Positions 7,984 to 15,726 of a stretch of DNA of 64,000 nt are shown here, piece by piece. The DNA is from UBA4971 sp029551185 (GTDB lineage Bacteria; Bacillota; SHA-98; UBA4971). How positions within the stretch are numbered: position 1 is the first letter of the stretch; each line of letters opens with the position of its first letter. The stretch spans positions 5,997 to 69,996 of the forward strand of contig DAOSZN010000012.1 of the NCBI GenBank assembly GCA_035593725.1, written 5' to 3'. A model generated the notes under the pieces. That model was not told the origin of the DNA. It did not search any database and saw nothing but the letters and a program-made list of their open reading frames with translations. Made by a program: the position numbers and the translations under genes.

Positions 7984-9267
7984 TTGGACTTGATTGCAGA
8001 AATCTTGAATATCGGCACTGAGCTACTCCTTGGACACGTTGTGGATACAAACTCAGCTTATATCGGCCGCAAGCTGGCCGGCATTGGTATTAATCTCTAT
8101 CATAAAACCACTGTAGGAGATAATGAGGCCAGAGCAATAGCAGCGCTGCATGATGCGCTCAATCGGGCGGACATCGTGATTATTACCGGCGGCCTCGGTC
8201 CTACAGAAGATGACATAACCCGCGAAGTAGTCTCTCGAGTCTTCGGTATCAGACAAGTTCACTCTGATGAAGCAATGGCCCATGCTGTGTCCTTGCTGAA
8301 TAGGTGGGGGCACGAAGATCAGGCAAGCCTAAGACGCCTGGCGCAAATCCCAGAAGGCGCAATACTAATACCGAACCCTCGTGGCACAGCATGTGGTTTC
8401 ATAGTGGAAAAATCAGGCAAACAAGTGATCTGTCTTCCGGGCGTGCCTGGGGAAATGCAGGCCATGATGGAGCTTACAGTTATTCCTTACCTAACCGGCC
8501 TTGAAGGTGAAGGCAAGATTATTGCTTCCCGGACCATTAAGATCTGTGGCCCCGGGGAGGCTGAAGTCGAGGATAGAATAAGACATCTTCTTCACGGAAA
8601 GTCCAATCCGACAATCGCTCCTTTGGTGTCATTAGGTGAAGTCATGTTGAGAATAACTGCAAAAGCCCACTCAATGGAAGAAGCTTGTTCAATGATTGAT
8701 CAGACCGAAGTTAAGCTGCGAGAGAGTCTAGGGCACGATATCTACGGGACTTGCGACGATGAAATCCAGCATGCAGTCGTAAGGCTTCTCGAGGAGAAAC
8801 AAATGAGGTGCGCGGTGGCGGAGTCAGTCACCGGAGGACTCATTGCCCATAAACTCACTGAAGTGCCTGGCTGTTCCAAAGTACTGGGTCTTGCAGTAAC
8901 AAGTTACAGCAATGACGCAAAGATAAAGGTTCTCGGCGTGCCTGAAGCGGATATTGAGCGGTATGGGGCAGTGAGCAGAGAAGTCGCCCTTCAAATGGCT
9001 AGGGGGATTCGTTCGCTTTCCGGAGCGGATGTATCAATCTCTACTACAGGCGTAGCAGGTCCTCTAAGGGACGATCATATGCATAACGTAGGGCTTGTGT
9101 TTATAGGACTGGCGTGGAACGACGGAATTGCCTGCGGACGTTTTCAGTTCTTCGGAACACGGAGTGAGATAAAGGAAAGAATAGCCAAGAAAAGTTTGGA
9201 CATCCTTCGTAGGCACTTGCTGCGTCACCATTTGGTAGGAACTTATGATGAGATAGGAACGATATAG
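7984..9267 (+). CDS. cinA: CinA family nicotinamide-nucleotide amidohydrolase
   Basis: Has an N-terminal molybdopterin-binding-like (COG1058) domain with GTELLLGHVVDTNS and TGGLGPTEDD, and a C-terminal CinA domain with AVAESVTGGLI and TGVAGP. The C-terminal domain deamidates nicotinamide mononucleotide for NAD salvage. The N-terminal domain is linked to ADP-ribose pyrophosphatase activity in some homologues. The length of 427 residues is normal. TTG 7984 follows AGGAGGG. It lies near recA, as often in Gram-positive genomes. Confidence 0.92.
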   Translation: MDLIAEILNIGTELLLGHVVDTNSAYIGRKLAGIGINLYHKTTVGDNEARAIAALHDALNRADIVIITGGLGPTEDDITREVVSRVFGIRQVHSDEAMAHAVSLLNRWGHEDQASLRRLAQIPEGAILIPNPRGTACGFIVEKSGKQVICLPGVPGEMQAMMELTVIPYLTGLEGEGKIIASRTIKICGPGEAEVEDRIRHLLHGKSNPTIAPLVSLGEVMLRITAKAHSMEEACSMIDQTEVKLRESLGHDIYGTCDDEIQHAVVRLLEEKQMRCAVAESVTGGLIAHKLTEVPGCSKVLGLAVTSYSNDAKIKVLGVPEADIERYGAVSREVALQMARGIRSLSGADVSISTTGVAGPLRDDHMHNVGLVFIGLAWNDGIACGRFQFFGTRSEIKERIAKKSLDILRRHLLRHHLVGTYDEIGTI

Positions 9268-9312
9268 GAAGGCAATATCGGACATTGTGTAGAATCATGT
9301 TTTTGGAGCAAG

Positions 9313-9345
9313 CGGAAGGACGAAGAGTCCTTTTCCGTTCTGTTT
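9313..9345 (+). terminator. Probable terminator after cinA
   Basis: CGGAAGGAC, a five-base loop and GTCCTTTTCCG form a stem with a two-base bulge, followed by TTCTGTTT. It lies about 45 bases after the cinA stop. The moderate stem makes this a reasonable but not certain intrinsic terminator. Confidence 0.45.
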
Positions 9346-9379
9346 AGATAATTTATTCCAATAAACCGGAGGCCTGATA

Positions 9380-9958
9380 GTGGATATTGTGCGATGCTTT
9401 GTTGCAGTATTTCTTAACCCGTCTCTTCATCGAGACATAGCAGCTCTTCAAAAGAAATTATCATATAGCGGAGCTGATATTAAGTGGGTTGAACCTTCTA
9501 ATCTCCATTTTACATTGCAGTTTCTAGGAGACGTCAAGACAGCGCGCATTCCAAGCATTACTAATGCGCTTAAAGAATGCGTCTCCCTTTCCTATAGATT
9601 TGAGTTAGAGCTGGACGGCATAGGAGCGTTCCCGAGCTTACTGAAGCCGCGAGTGCTGTGGGTAGGCGTAGGCGCCGGCAGAGAACAGTTGGTAAGTCTT
9701 ATGTCTCAAGTAAGAGAAGCAATGAAAATGGAAGGGTTTGCCCAAGACAGTAAGGGCTCATCGCCACACCTTACTATTGGGAGGGTCAGATCTTGTAAGA
9801 ACCTGAAAGGGCTTTTGGATAAGCTGAATTCCGACATCAATGTAAAAGGCAAGATGGAAGTTACGGAAATTCAGTTTACTGCCAGTGAGTTGACGCCAAG
9901 AGGGTCCATATATAGTCCTATTGACGTTATTCCTCTTCGTCTTCACCCAGAGATATAA
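9380..9958 (+). CDS. thpR: RNA 2',3'-cyclic phosphodiesterase ThpR (2'-5' RNA ligase family)
   Basis: A 192-residue member of the 2H phosphoesterase superfamily, which opens 2',3'-cyclic phosphates on RNA ends. Both HxT(x) motifs are present: HFTLQFLG (His43, Thr45) and HLTIGRV near residue 130. The N-terminal RCFVAVFLNP and IKWVEPSNLH are typical. GTG 9380 follows GGAGG. It precedes recA, an arrangement seen in other Firmicutes. Confidence 0.9.
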   Translation: MDIVRCFVAVFLNPSLHRDIAALQKKLSYSGADIKWVEPSNLHFTLQFLGDVKTARIPSITNALKECVSLSYRFELELDGIGAFPSLLKPRVLWVGVGAGREQLVSLMSQVREAMKMEGFAQDSKGSSPHLTIGRVRSCKNLKGLLDKLNSDINVKGKMEVTEIQFTASELTPRGSIYSPIDVIPLRLHPEI

Positions 9959-9989
9959 CGCATAGGCGCGATAGGAAGAGCTAAACAGG

Positions 9990-10001
9990 GAACAAACGTT
10001 C
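9990..10001 (+). promoter_or_regulatory. SOS box (LexA/DinR operator) upstream of recA
   Basis: GAAC-AAAC-GTTC is a perfect dyad of the Gram-positive SOS operator core GAACN4GTTC. It lies about 40 bases upstream of the recA -35 box, so it may act on a further promoter or by looping. Its position directly before recA makes LexA control very likely. Confidence 0.75.
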
Positions 10002-10041
10002 TCATGCAGCGATTGGTGAGGTTAGCGAGGAATTGCGGATG

Positions 10042-10070
10042 TTGAGAGCAAACATCAAGTGGGATACAAT
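10042..10070 (+). promoter_or_regulatory. recA promoter
   Basis: TTGAGA (10042-10047), a 17-base spacer and TACAAT (10065-10070) make a good sigma-A promoter, with transcription expected near 10077. This excludes the longer reading of recA that would begin at the ATG overlapping the -10 region. Confidence 0.6.
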
Positions 10071-10105
10071 TGTCATGGACAAGCATAGGAAGAAGGGAGA
10101 ACCTC

Positions 10106-11143
10106 ATGGAAAAGGATAAGAAAAAGGCTCTTGATATGGCCTTATCCCAAATAGAAAAGCAATTTGGTAAAGGCTCAATCATGAAGCTAGGTGACGCTGA
10201 TACTCAATTCGAGATAGAAGCAATTCCTACAGGAGCCTTATCCCTGGATATCGCCTTAGGAATAGGCGGAATGCCGCGCGGACGAGTCATTGAGATCTAT
10301 GGCCCGGAATCCTCAGGCAAGACAACTGTTGCCCTTCACATAATCGCTGAAGCGCAAAAAGCCGGAGGGATTGCAGCTTTTATTGATGCAGAGCATGCTC
10401 TGGACCCGGTTTATGCTAACCGGCTAGGTGTTGACACTGACAACCTTCTCATTTCACAGCCTGACACCGGGGAACAAGCGCTGGAGATAGCTGAAGCTCT
10501 TGTGCGGAGCGGCGCTGTAGACGTAATAGTTATAGACTCTGTCGCAGCATTGACCCCGAGAGCGGAAATTGAAGGAGAAATGGGGGATTCTCACGTCGGG
10601 CTGCAGGCTAGGCTCATGTCGCAAGCTTTGCGAAAACTGACCGCAGCTATAGGGAAGTCACGGACATGCGCCATATTCATAAACCAAATACGTGAAAAAG
10701 TCGGAATCATGTTTGGAAATCCCGAAGTTACACCCGGAGGCCGCGCTCTGAAATTCTACTCCACTGTACGCCTGGAGGTAAGGAGAGTCGAAGCTCTCAA
10801 ACAGGGCCAACAGATAATCGGCAGTCGCACCAGGGCCAGAGTAGTAAAGAATAAGATTGCCCCTCCTTTTCGCGATGCCGAATTTGACATTCTTTACGGA
10901 GAAGGCATCTCCCGAGAGGGATCTATACTTGACTTAGGAGAAGCCAATAATGTCATAACAAGAAGCGGCACCTGGTATTCATACGGTGATATCAAAATGG
11001 GGCAAGGAAGAGAAAACGCTAGGATATTCTTGAAAGAAAACCCGGATATCACGTCAGAAATTGAGGGCAAGGTTCGGGAATTAGTCGGCCTAAAACCTCC
11101 TAAGGCGCCTACAGAAAGTAAAGATAAGAAAGCCAATCAGTAA
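10106..11143 (+). CDS. recA: Recombinase RecA
   Basis: The DNA-dependent ATPase for strand exchange and LexA cleavage. From ATG 10106 (AGAAGGGAGA upstream) it is 345 residues, the usual size. Walker A GPESSGKTT, Walker B VIVIDSVAAL, the loop-2 region INQIREKVGIMFGNPE and the PGGRALKFY segment are all intact. An in-frame ATG at 10070 lies inside the promoter and is rejected as the start. A strong terminator follows at 11201. recX is next, as in many bacteria, but it is separated by 315 bases with an intron scar. Confidence 0.97.
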   Translation: MEKDKKKALDMALSQIEKQFGKGSIMKLGDADTQFEIEAIPTGALSLDIALGIGGMPRGRVIEIYGPESSGKTTVALHIIAEAQKAGGIAAFIDAEHALDPVYANRLGVDTDNLLISQPDTGEQALEIAEALVRSGAVDVIVIDSVAALTPRAEIEGEMGDSHVGLQARLMSQALRKLTAAIGKSRTCAIFINQIREKVGIMFGNPEVTPGGRALKFYSTVRLEVRRVEALKQGQQIIGSRTRARVVKNKIAPPFRDAEFDILYGEGISREGSILDLGEANNVITRSGTWYSYGDIKMGQGRENARIFLKENPDITSEIEGKVRELVGLKPPKAPTESKDKKANQ

Positions 11144-11200
11144 TCCGTTTAGCTGCTTATCTATGCACAGCATCCTGTGTTATTCCAGTATCTCAGATTC

Positions 11201-11227
11201 AAGGAAGGATAATATCCTTCCTTTTTT
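11201..11227 (+). terminator. Intrinsic terminator of recA
   Basis: AAGGAAGGATA pairs with TATCCTTCCTT in a near-perfect hairpin, followed directly by a T run (TTTTTT). It is one of the strongest terminators in the window and sits 58 bases after the recA stop. Confidence 0.85.
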
Positions 11228-11251
11228 GCTCCTTCGCCCGGCATGTCTGTT

Positions 11252-11306
11252 AAGCCGATACGGATCTGAGAGGGCCTTCGGGTGAGACTCCCCTTGGCTA
11301 CTCGAC
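11252..11306 (+). mobile_element. Remnant of the 3' end of a group II intron (domains V-VI)
   Basis: The stretch AAGCCG...ATACGGATCTGAGAGG, then GGGTGAGACTCCCCTTGG and CTACTCGAC, closely resembles the end of bacterial group II introns: domain V (usually GAGCCG...CACGTACGGTTC) followed by domain VI and the CTACTCGAC 3' end. The apical part of domain V is missing, no GTGYG 5' end or intron-encoded reverse transcriptase is present, and it cannot be functional. It lies about 25 bases after the recA terminator. Insertion next to terminator hairpins is the known habit of group IIC introns. The match is from memory of such sequences. Confidence 0.5.
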
Positions 11307-11458
11307 TGAGAGGAATGATGTCAGGGTGACACCTGATCCACCCTACCCGATTTATTCAGTAAGGTGCACTAGAGAGGAATTTCTTGGCTAAACGAGAACA
11401 TGTATGATATCTAATGCAAAACTCATGTTAATACTTTCAATGGATAAGGTCGGTAAAC
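11307..11458 (+). other. recX upstream region without a recognised feature
   Basis: No open frame with a credible start is seen. There is a small inverted repeat TGTCA-GGG-TGACA near 11319, and nothing that resembles a known riboswitch. No convincing sigma-A promoter was found, so recX may be read from weak readthrough or from a promoter of another class. Confidence 0.4.
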
Positions 11459-11923
11459 ATGGAGAAGACTAGAAAAAACGGTACGCAATACGCGCTGCGA
11501 CTCCTTACGATAAAGGATCGTACATGTGCGGAGCTTGCCGATAAACTCCGAAGAAAAGGTTTTAACGAGGACGTCACACGCAGTGTCATCGAGGAAATGA
11601 AGGGTTTAGGTTACGTGGATGATAAGAAATACGCTATGCATTTCACGGAGGTACGAGCAACCTATGACTTATTCGGGCCATACCGTATTCGTGTTGAGCT
11701 CGAAAAACGCGGGATACCAAAGGACATGGCTGAAGACGCTCTTCGGTGCATCTTCCAAGAGGGCAGAGAAGAGGCTTCCGCACTGGAACTTGCAAAGCAA
11801 TGGATAACAAAAAAGGGCGCAGATGACAGAGAAAAAGCTTATCGAAGGCTTTACGGGTACTTGGCAAGGCGGGGATTTGCGCCTGATGTCATAAAGGCAA
11901 CACTCAGGCAAGTGTTGGAGTAA
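11459..11923 (+). CDS. recX: Regulatory protein RecX
   Basis: A small helical protein that binds and modulates RecA filaments. The 154-residue product has the typical three-helix repeat pattern: AEL.DKLRRKGF, then IEEMKGLGYVDDKKYA and the late YGYLARRGFAPDVIKATL. ATG 11459 is used, with AAGGTCGG upstream. The position after recA supports the call. Confidence 0.9.
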   Translation: MEKTRKNGTQYALRLLTIKDRTCAELADKLRRKGFNEDVTRSVIEEMKGLGYVDDKKYAMHFTEVRATYDLFGPYRIRVELEKRGIPKDMAEDALRCIFQEGREEASALELAKQWITKKGADDREKAYRRLYGYLARRGFAPDVIKATLRQVLE

Positions 11924-11978
11924 GTGATTTGACACCTAAGTAGGGCCACGGGGGCTCGGGCGCCCCTAGGGGTTTACC

Positions 11979-12007
11979 TTGACACTTGTATATCAAAAAG
12001 GTACAAT
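11979..12007 (+). promoter_or_regulatory. Strong sigma-A promoter of rny
   Basis: TTGACA (11979-11984) is perfect, the spacer is exactly 17 bases and the -10 is TACAAT (12002-12007). The start of transcription near 12014 leaves an untranslated leader of about 120 bases before rny. Confidence 0.8.
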
Positions 12008-12020
12008 AACGATGAATTCC

Positions 12021-12111
12021 GGTTCCCGCCGGAGATGCGACTCCGGCACTAGACCAAGTGACGATATGATGAGTCTTTTATCTAGTGGCCGAGTTCATGC
12101 TCGGCTTTATT
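12021..12111 (+). promoter_or_regulatory. Structured leader RNA of rny (three hairpins)
   Basis: Perfect inverted repeats are GCCGGAG (12028-12034) with CTCCGGC (12041-12047), CACTAGA (12047-12053) with TCTAGTG (12081-12087), and GCCGAG (12088-12093) with CTCGGC (12100-12105), the last followed by TTTATTC. The last could be a weak attenuator. The stems follow each other with almost no gap, which suggests a folded regulatory leader. It does not match a riboswitch class I know. RNase Y autoregulation would be one possible use (inference). Confidence 0.5.
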
Positions 12112-12134
12112 CATGAGAAGGAGGTGTATACAGT

Positions 12135-13670
12135 ATTGTTGCAAATGCACTAATTGCAATAGCTGCCGTTGTGATCGGCTTCGCAGTTGGCTATTTTACC
12201 AGGAGAATTCTTGCTGAAGCGAAAATCGGTTCCGTGGAGCAAGCTGCCAAGAAAATAGTTGAGGAGGCAGAAAAGGAGGCTGAAGCAGCCAGACGAGAGA
12301 TTCTCCTGGAAGCTAAGGAAGAAGCGCATCGTCTTCGTAATGAGATTGAACAAGAAAGCCGTGCACGACGAGCAGAACTCCAAAGAAATGAAAGACGGCT
12401 TTTTCAGAAAGAAGAAAGTCTCGATCGTAAAGCAGAGACTATTGAACGGAAAGAAGAAGCCATAAACAGAAGAGAGAAAGAACTTGACGAAATCAGGAAT
12501 GAACTTACCGCGGTTTATGAAGAACAAAGAGCTGAACTTGAAAGAGTGTCAGGGTTATCTTCAGATGAAGCCCGGGAACTTCTTCTGAAAAACATTGAAG
12601 ATGAACTTCGCCATGAAGCGGCAATAATGATACGTGATATCGAAGCGCAAACCAAAGAAGAAGCGGATCGAAAAGCAAGGGAAATTATTGCTACTGCAAT
12701 CCAACGTTATGCAGCGGATCATGTGGCTGAAACCAGCGTGTCTGTGGTAGCACTTCCCAACGATGAGATGAAAGGAAGAATCATCGGAAGGGAAGGGAGA
12801 AATATAAGAGCCCTCGAGACTCTTACCGGAGTCGATCTTATCATTGACGATACCCCGGAGGCAGTGATTTTGTCTGCCTTTGACCCGGTCAGGCGTGAGG
12901 TAGCTAAAATAGCGTTGGAGAAGCTCATTAATGACGGGCGAATCCACCCGGCAAGAATTGAAGAAATGGTGGAGAAAGCACAAAAAGAAGTTGATAAGAT
13001 AATAAAAGAAGAAGGGGAAGGCGCAGCTATTGAAGTGGGAGTTCATGGCCTTAACCCTGATCTCATTCGGTTGCTTGGAAGACTGAAATTCCGATCCAGT
13101 TTCGGGCAAAATGTGCTGAAGCACTCCATCGAAGTAGCTTATCTTGCAGCAGGCATGGCAGCTGAACTGGGCGCCAATGTCATGGTGGCAAAACGCGCCG
13201 GTCTTCTCCATGATATCGGCAAAGCCGTTGACCATGAAGTTGAGGGACCGCATGTGCAAATAGGGGTGGATATCGCACGAAAATATAAGGAATCCCCTGA
13301 AGTAATTCATGCAATTGCTGCTCACCATGGTGATGAAGAAGCCCGTACAATCGAAGCTGTTCTTGTTCAAGCTGCAGACGCGGTATCTGCAGCGCGCCCG
13401 GGCGCCAGGCGCGAAACCCTGGAAGCGTATATGAAGCGTCTGGCCAGATTAGAAGAAGTTGCAGACTCCTTTGAAGGAGTTGAGAAGTCCTTCGCAATTC
13501 AGGCCGGTCGGGAAATACGGATAATGGTAAAACCTGATAAGATTGATGACTTAGCAGCCGTCCGACTTGCAAGAGACATTGTCTCAAAGATTGAAAAGGA
13601 GTTAGATTACCCCGGGCAGATTAAGGTCACTGTAATTCGTGAGACCCGAGTGGTGGATTACGCAAAATAA
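12135..13670 (+). CDS. rny: Ribonuclease Y, probably starting at ATT
   Basis: The main endoribonuclease initiating mRNA decay in Firmicutes, membrane bound. Parts in order: an N-terminal transmembrane helix (VANALIAIAAVVIGFAVGY), a long coiled coil (about 30-190), a KH domain with GRIIGREGRNIRALE and an HD domain with HDIGKAVDHE. The first canonical in-frame start, GTG 12171, would cut the helix in half and has no ribosome binding site. ATT 12135 gives 511 residues (usual about 515) and sits eight bases after the strong AAGGAGGTG. An in-frame TGA at 12114 excludes anything further upstream, and no ATG, GTG or TTG lies in frame between. Confidence 0.93.
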   Translation: MVANALIAIAAVVIGFAVGYFTRRILAEAKIGSVEQAAKKIVEEAEKEAEAARREILLEAKEEAHRLRNEIEQESRARRAELQRNERRLFQKEESLDRKAETIERKEEAINRREKELDEIRNELTAVYEEQRAELERVSGLSSDEARELLLKNIEDELRHEAAIMIRDIEAQTKEEADRKAREIIATAIQRYAADHVAETSVSVVALPNDEMKGRIIGREGRNIRALETLTGVDLIIDDTPEAVILSAFDPVRREVAKIALEKLINDGRIHPARIEEMVEKAQKEVDKIIKEEGEGAAIEVGVHGLNPDLIRLLGRLKFRSSFGQNVLKHSIEVAYLAAGMAAELGANVMVAKRAGLLHDIGKAVDHEVEGPHVQIGVDIARKYKESPEVIHAIAAHHGDEEARTIEAVLVQAADAVSAARPGARRETLEAYMKRLARLEEVADSFEGVEKSFAIQAGREIRIMVKPDKIDDLAAVRLARDIVSKIEKELDYPGQIKVTVIRETRVVDYAK

Positions 13671-13684
13671 AACAACATTAGGAG

Positions 13685-13709
13685 TTGGGGCGAGCGAAGC
13701 TCGCCCCAA
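13685..13709 (+). terminator. Strong hairpin after rny
   Basis: TTGGGGCGAGC, loop GAA and GCTCGCCCCAA make a perfect 11-bp stem 15 bases after the rny stop. No T run follows, so it may act as a partial terminator or as an mRNA 3' stabiliser rather than a full stop. Confidence 0.55.
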
Positions 13710-13804
13710 TAAGGTATCTCGTACTTGACTTAGCAGGAGTTTTTGCCCCTATGGCGAATTCTCAGTTGAGCTGCAAGGGCAGGTCGCAAGGAGGGGTGGT
13801 CACA

Positions 13805-14362
13805 GTGGATGACGCAAGCAATCAATTGGAAATAATTTCCGACAGCACAGCAAACAGTGTAAGCCTTCTCATTTCCATACTGGTGCGCTATCCCGAAATA
13901 GCGACGGTGAACTTCGTTCCGGAAGGCAAGATCCTTAAGTTCACATTCATGACATCATCTTCTATTTCTGACCAATTGTGGAATGCTTTTTGCCAAAAAC
14001 TCTTTGAAAGTGTAGAAGTGTACGCCTCCTTAGTCCATAGAGGAACTCCAAGAATTAAAGCCGAGCGACTGTCGTATGACTGCGTGTCAATTGTGGAAAT
14101 ATCGCGGGACGTAGCCACACTGACTCAAGAAGAGATTTCTCTCATAATCGAGCTTGCAAGACACGCGTTGGGATCTGAACTTATAACTGAAGTAAGCAGC
14201 AACGACGACGAATTCGAAGAAGAATTGGTATATCAAGACGAAATGATCGAGACTATGCTTGACGACTTAAGAGAGTCTGTACAGCAAAGAAAGCTCATCG
14301 GGTTTCGCGAAGAAGGACGCGTTCTTGTCTTTAATAAGCAAACTGAACGAACAAAACCTTAA
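13805..14362 (+). CDS. Unknown cytoplasmic protein between rny and ymdB
   Basis: A 185-residue soluble protein that I do not recognise. GTG 13805 is chosen because AAGGAGGGG precedes it by eight bases; the same frame stays open upstream to 13685, but that part crosses the rny hairpin. It has two alternating alpha/beta segments (QLEIISDSTANSVSLLISILVRYP and VSIVEISRDVATLTQEEIS), an acidic linker (SSNDDEFEEELVYQDE) and a C-terminal part ending FREEGRVLVFNKQ. There are no membrane segments or signal peptide. The location between rny and ymdB, 20 bases before the latter, suggests a link to RNA turnover or sporulation, without proof. Confidence 0.75.
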   Translation: MDDASNQLEIISDSTANSVSLLISILVRYPEIATVNFVPEGKILKFTFMTSSSISDQLWNAFCQKLFESVEVYASLVHRGTPRIKAERLSYDCVSIVEISRDVATLTQEEISLIIELARHALGSELITEVSSNDDEFEEELVYQDEMIETMLDDLRESVQQRKLIGFREEGRVLVFNKQTERTKP

Positions 14363-14381
14363 GACTTAAGGAGGACGCCGG

Positions 14382-15167
14382 TTGAATCTTATTTTTATAG
14401 GCGATATCGTAGGCAGACCCGGGCGCCGTGCAGTGAAGACTGTTTTACCTGAACTCGTACATACTTACAAGCCTGACGCTATAATAGCTAACGGGGAAAA
14501 CGCAGCGGGAGGCCTTGGGCTTACTCAAGATACGGCTGAAGAGTTGCTAAACCTCGGAATTACAGTTCTGACAACCGGGAACCATGTCTGGAAGAAGAAG
14601 GAGTTCTATAGGTTCCTTGAAGATAATATGCGCGTTTTACGCCCTGCCAATTACCCGCCTGGGGCTCCGGGCAAGGGAGCTACAGTCATACAGTTGGCAA
14701 ATGGAACGAGACTCGGTGTTGTTAACTTGATTGGCCGGGTCTTTATGTCTCCTCTGGATTGTCCTTTTCGAGTCGCAGATTCCATCGTCACTGAGCTCGA
14801 AGAGAAATGTGATTTGATCGTAGTGGACTTTCATGCTGAGGCCACATCAGAGAAAATTGCTATGGGCTGGTTCTTAGATGGAAGAGTAGCGTGTGTTGTC
14901 GGGACACACACCCATGTCCAGACTGCAGATGAAAGAATTCTTCCAGGAGGCACAGGGTACATATCTGACTTAGGCATGACAGGCCCGATAGACTCCGTGC
15001 TAGGAGTAAAAACTGATATTATTATAGACCGGTTCCTCAAAGGATTACCAAAGCAGTTTCAAATTGCGCAAGGTCCGACTGAACTGTGTGGGGTGGCGGT
15101 CACAGTCGATGAAAGCACCGGTAGGGCCAAAGCAATTAATAGGATCAAGGAAGCGGCTCTTCTTTGA
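14382..15167 (+). CDS. ymdB: YmdB-type metallophosphoesterase (2',3'-cyclic nucleotide phosphodiesterase)
   Basis: A TIGR00282-type calcineurin-like phosphoesterase of 261 residues. The metal-binding motifs are in order: FIGDIVGRPGR, NGENAAGG, TGNHVW, VDFHAEATSEK and GTHTHVQTAD. B. subtilis YmdB hydrolyses 2',3'-cAMP/cGMP and affects biofilm and sporulation gene expression. It usually follows rny, as here, with one unknown gene between. TTG 14382 follows AAGGAGGACG. Confidence 0.93.
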   Translation: MNLIFIGDIVGRPGRRAVKTVLPELVHTYKPDAIIANGENAAGGLGLTQDTAEELLNLGITVLTTGNHVWKKKEFYRFLEDNMRVLRPANYPPGAPGKGATVIQLANGTRLGVVNLIGRVFMSPLDCPFRVADSIVTELEEKCDLIVVDFHAEATSEKIAMGWFLDGRVACVVGTHTHVQTADERILPGGTGYISDLGMTGPIDSVLGVKTDIIIDRFLKGLPKQFQIAQGPTELCGVAVTVDESTGRAKAINRIKEAALL

Positions 15168-15333
15168 TATTAACCTACTGACAGCCTTTCCAATGCCGGT
15201 GCAGGCTTTCTATTCCATCCGGGCAATTCACGTCTTTTGCATTTTATATAAGAATATGGCAGGAAAATAATACCTTGATATCTAATACTTCATCCAAAAC
15301 CGGCATTCTCGACCATACAAGGAGGAATTTGCT

Positions 15334-15594
15334 ATGGAAGTCCTCAAGGTGTCAGCAAAGTCGAATCCCAATTCCGTGGCAGGAGCGTTGGCGGGAGTTG
15401 TAAGAGAACGGGGAAGCGCTGAGGTTCAGGCAGTGGGCGCAGCTGCACTGAATCAGGCTGTCAAGGCAGTTGCAATTGCCAGAGGGTTCGTGGCGCCGAG
15501 TGGGATAGATCTGGTAATGGTTCCCGCATTTACTGATGTGCAAATCGACGGGGAAGAAAGGACTGCTATTAAGTTAATTGTGCAGCCAAGGTAA
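15334..15594 (+). CDS. spoVS: Stage V sporulation protein S
   Basis: A highly conserved 86-residue Alba-like protein beginning MEVLKVSAKSNPNSVAGALAGV, with AVNQA-type (AALNQAVKAVAIARGFVAPSG) and ERTAIKLIVQP segments characteristic of SpoVS. It is needed for later sporulation stages in B. subtilis and often follows ymdB. ATG 15334 follows AAGGAGGA. Its presence supports a spore-forming host. Confidence 0.96.
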   Translation: MEVLKVSAKSNPNSVAGALAGVVRERGSAEVQAVGAAALNQAVKAVAIARGFVAPSGIDLVMVPAFTDVQIDGEERTAIKLIVQPR

Positions 15595-15726
15595 AATCAC
15601 AAGAAATACTAAATGGTCATGGATGCCGAAAGCGGATGAATATACCTAGAGGTATTATGCGGGTCAAAGGCGAAGACTCTTTCCGACAAGTGGGGGGGGT
15701 GGACCGGAAAAAGAGGTGTCAAGCAA

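Noticed and set aside
10070..10105. recA beginning at ATG 10070
   Set aside because: The codon overlaps the -10 box of the best promoter, has no ribosome binding site, and the extension is not part of RecA.
12561..13370. A 269-codon minus-strand open frame
   Set aside because: It lies entirely inside rny on the opposite strand, has low-complexity, cysteine/phenylalanine-rich composition and no family resemblance; it is a shadow of the coiled-coil and HD regions.
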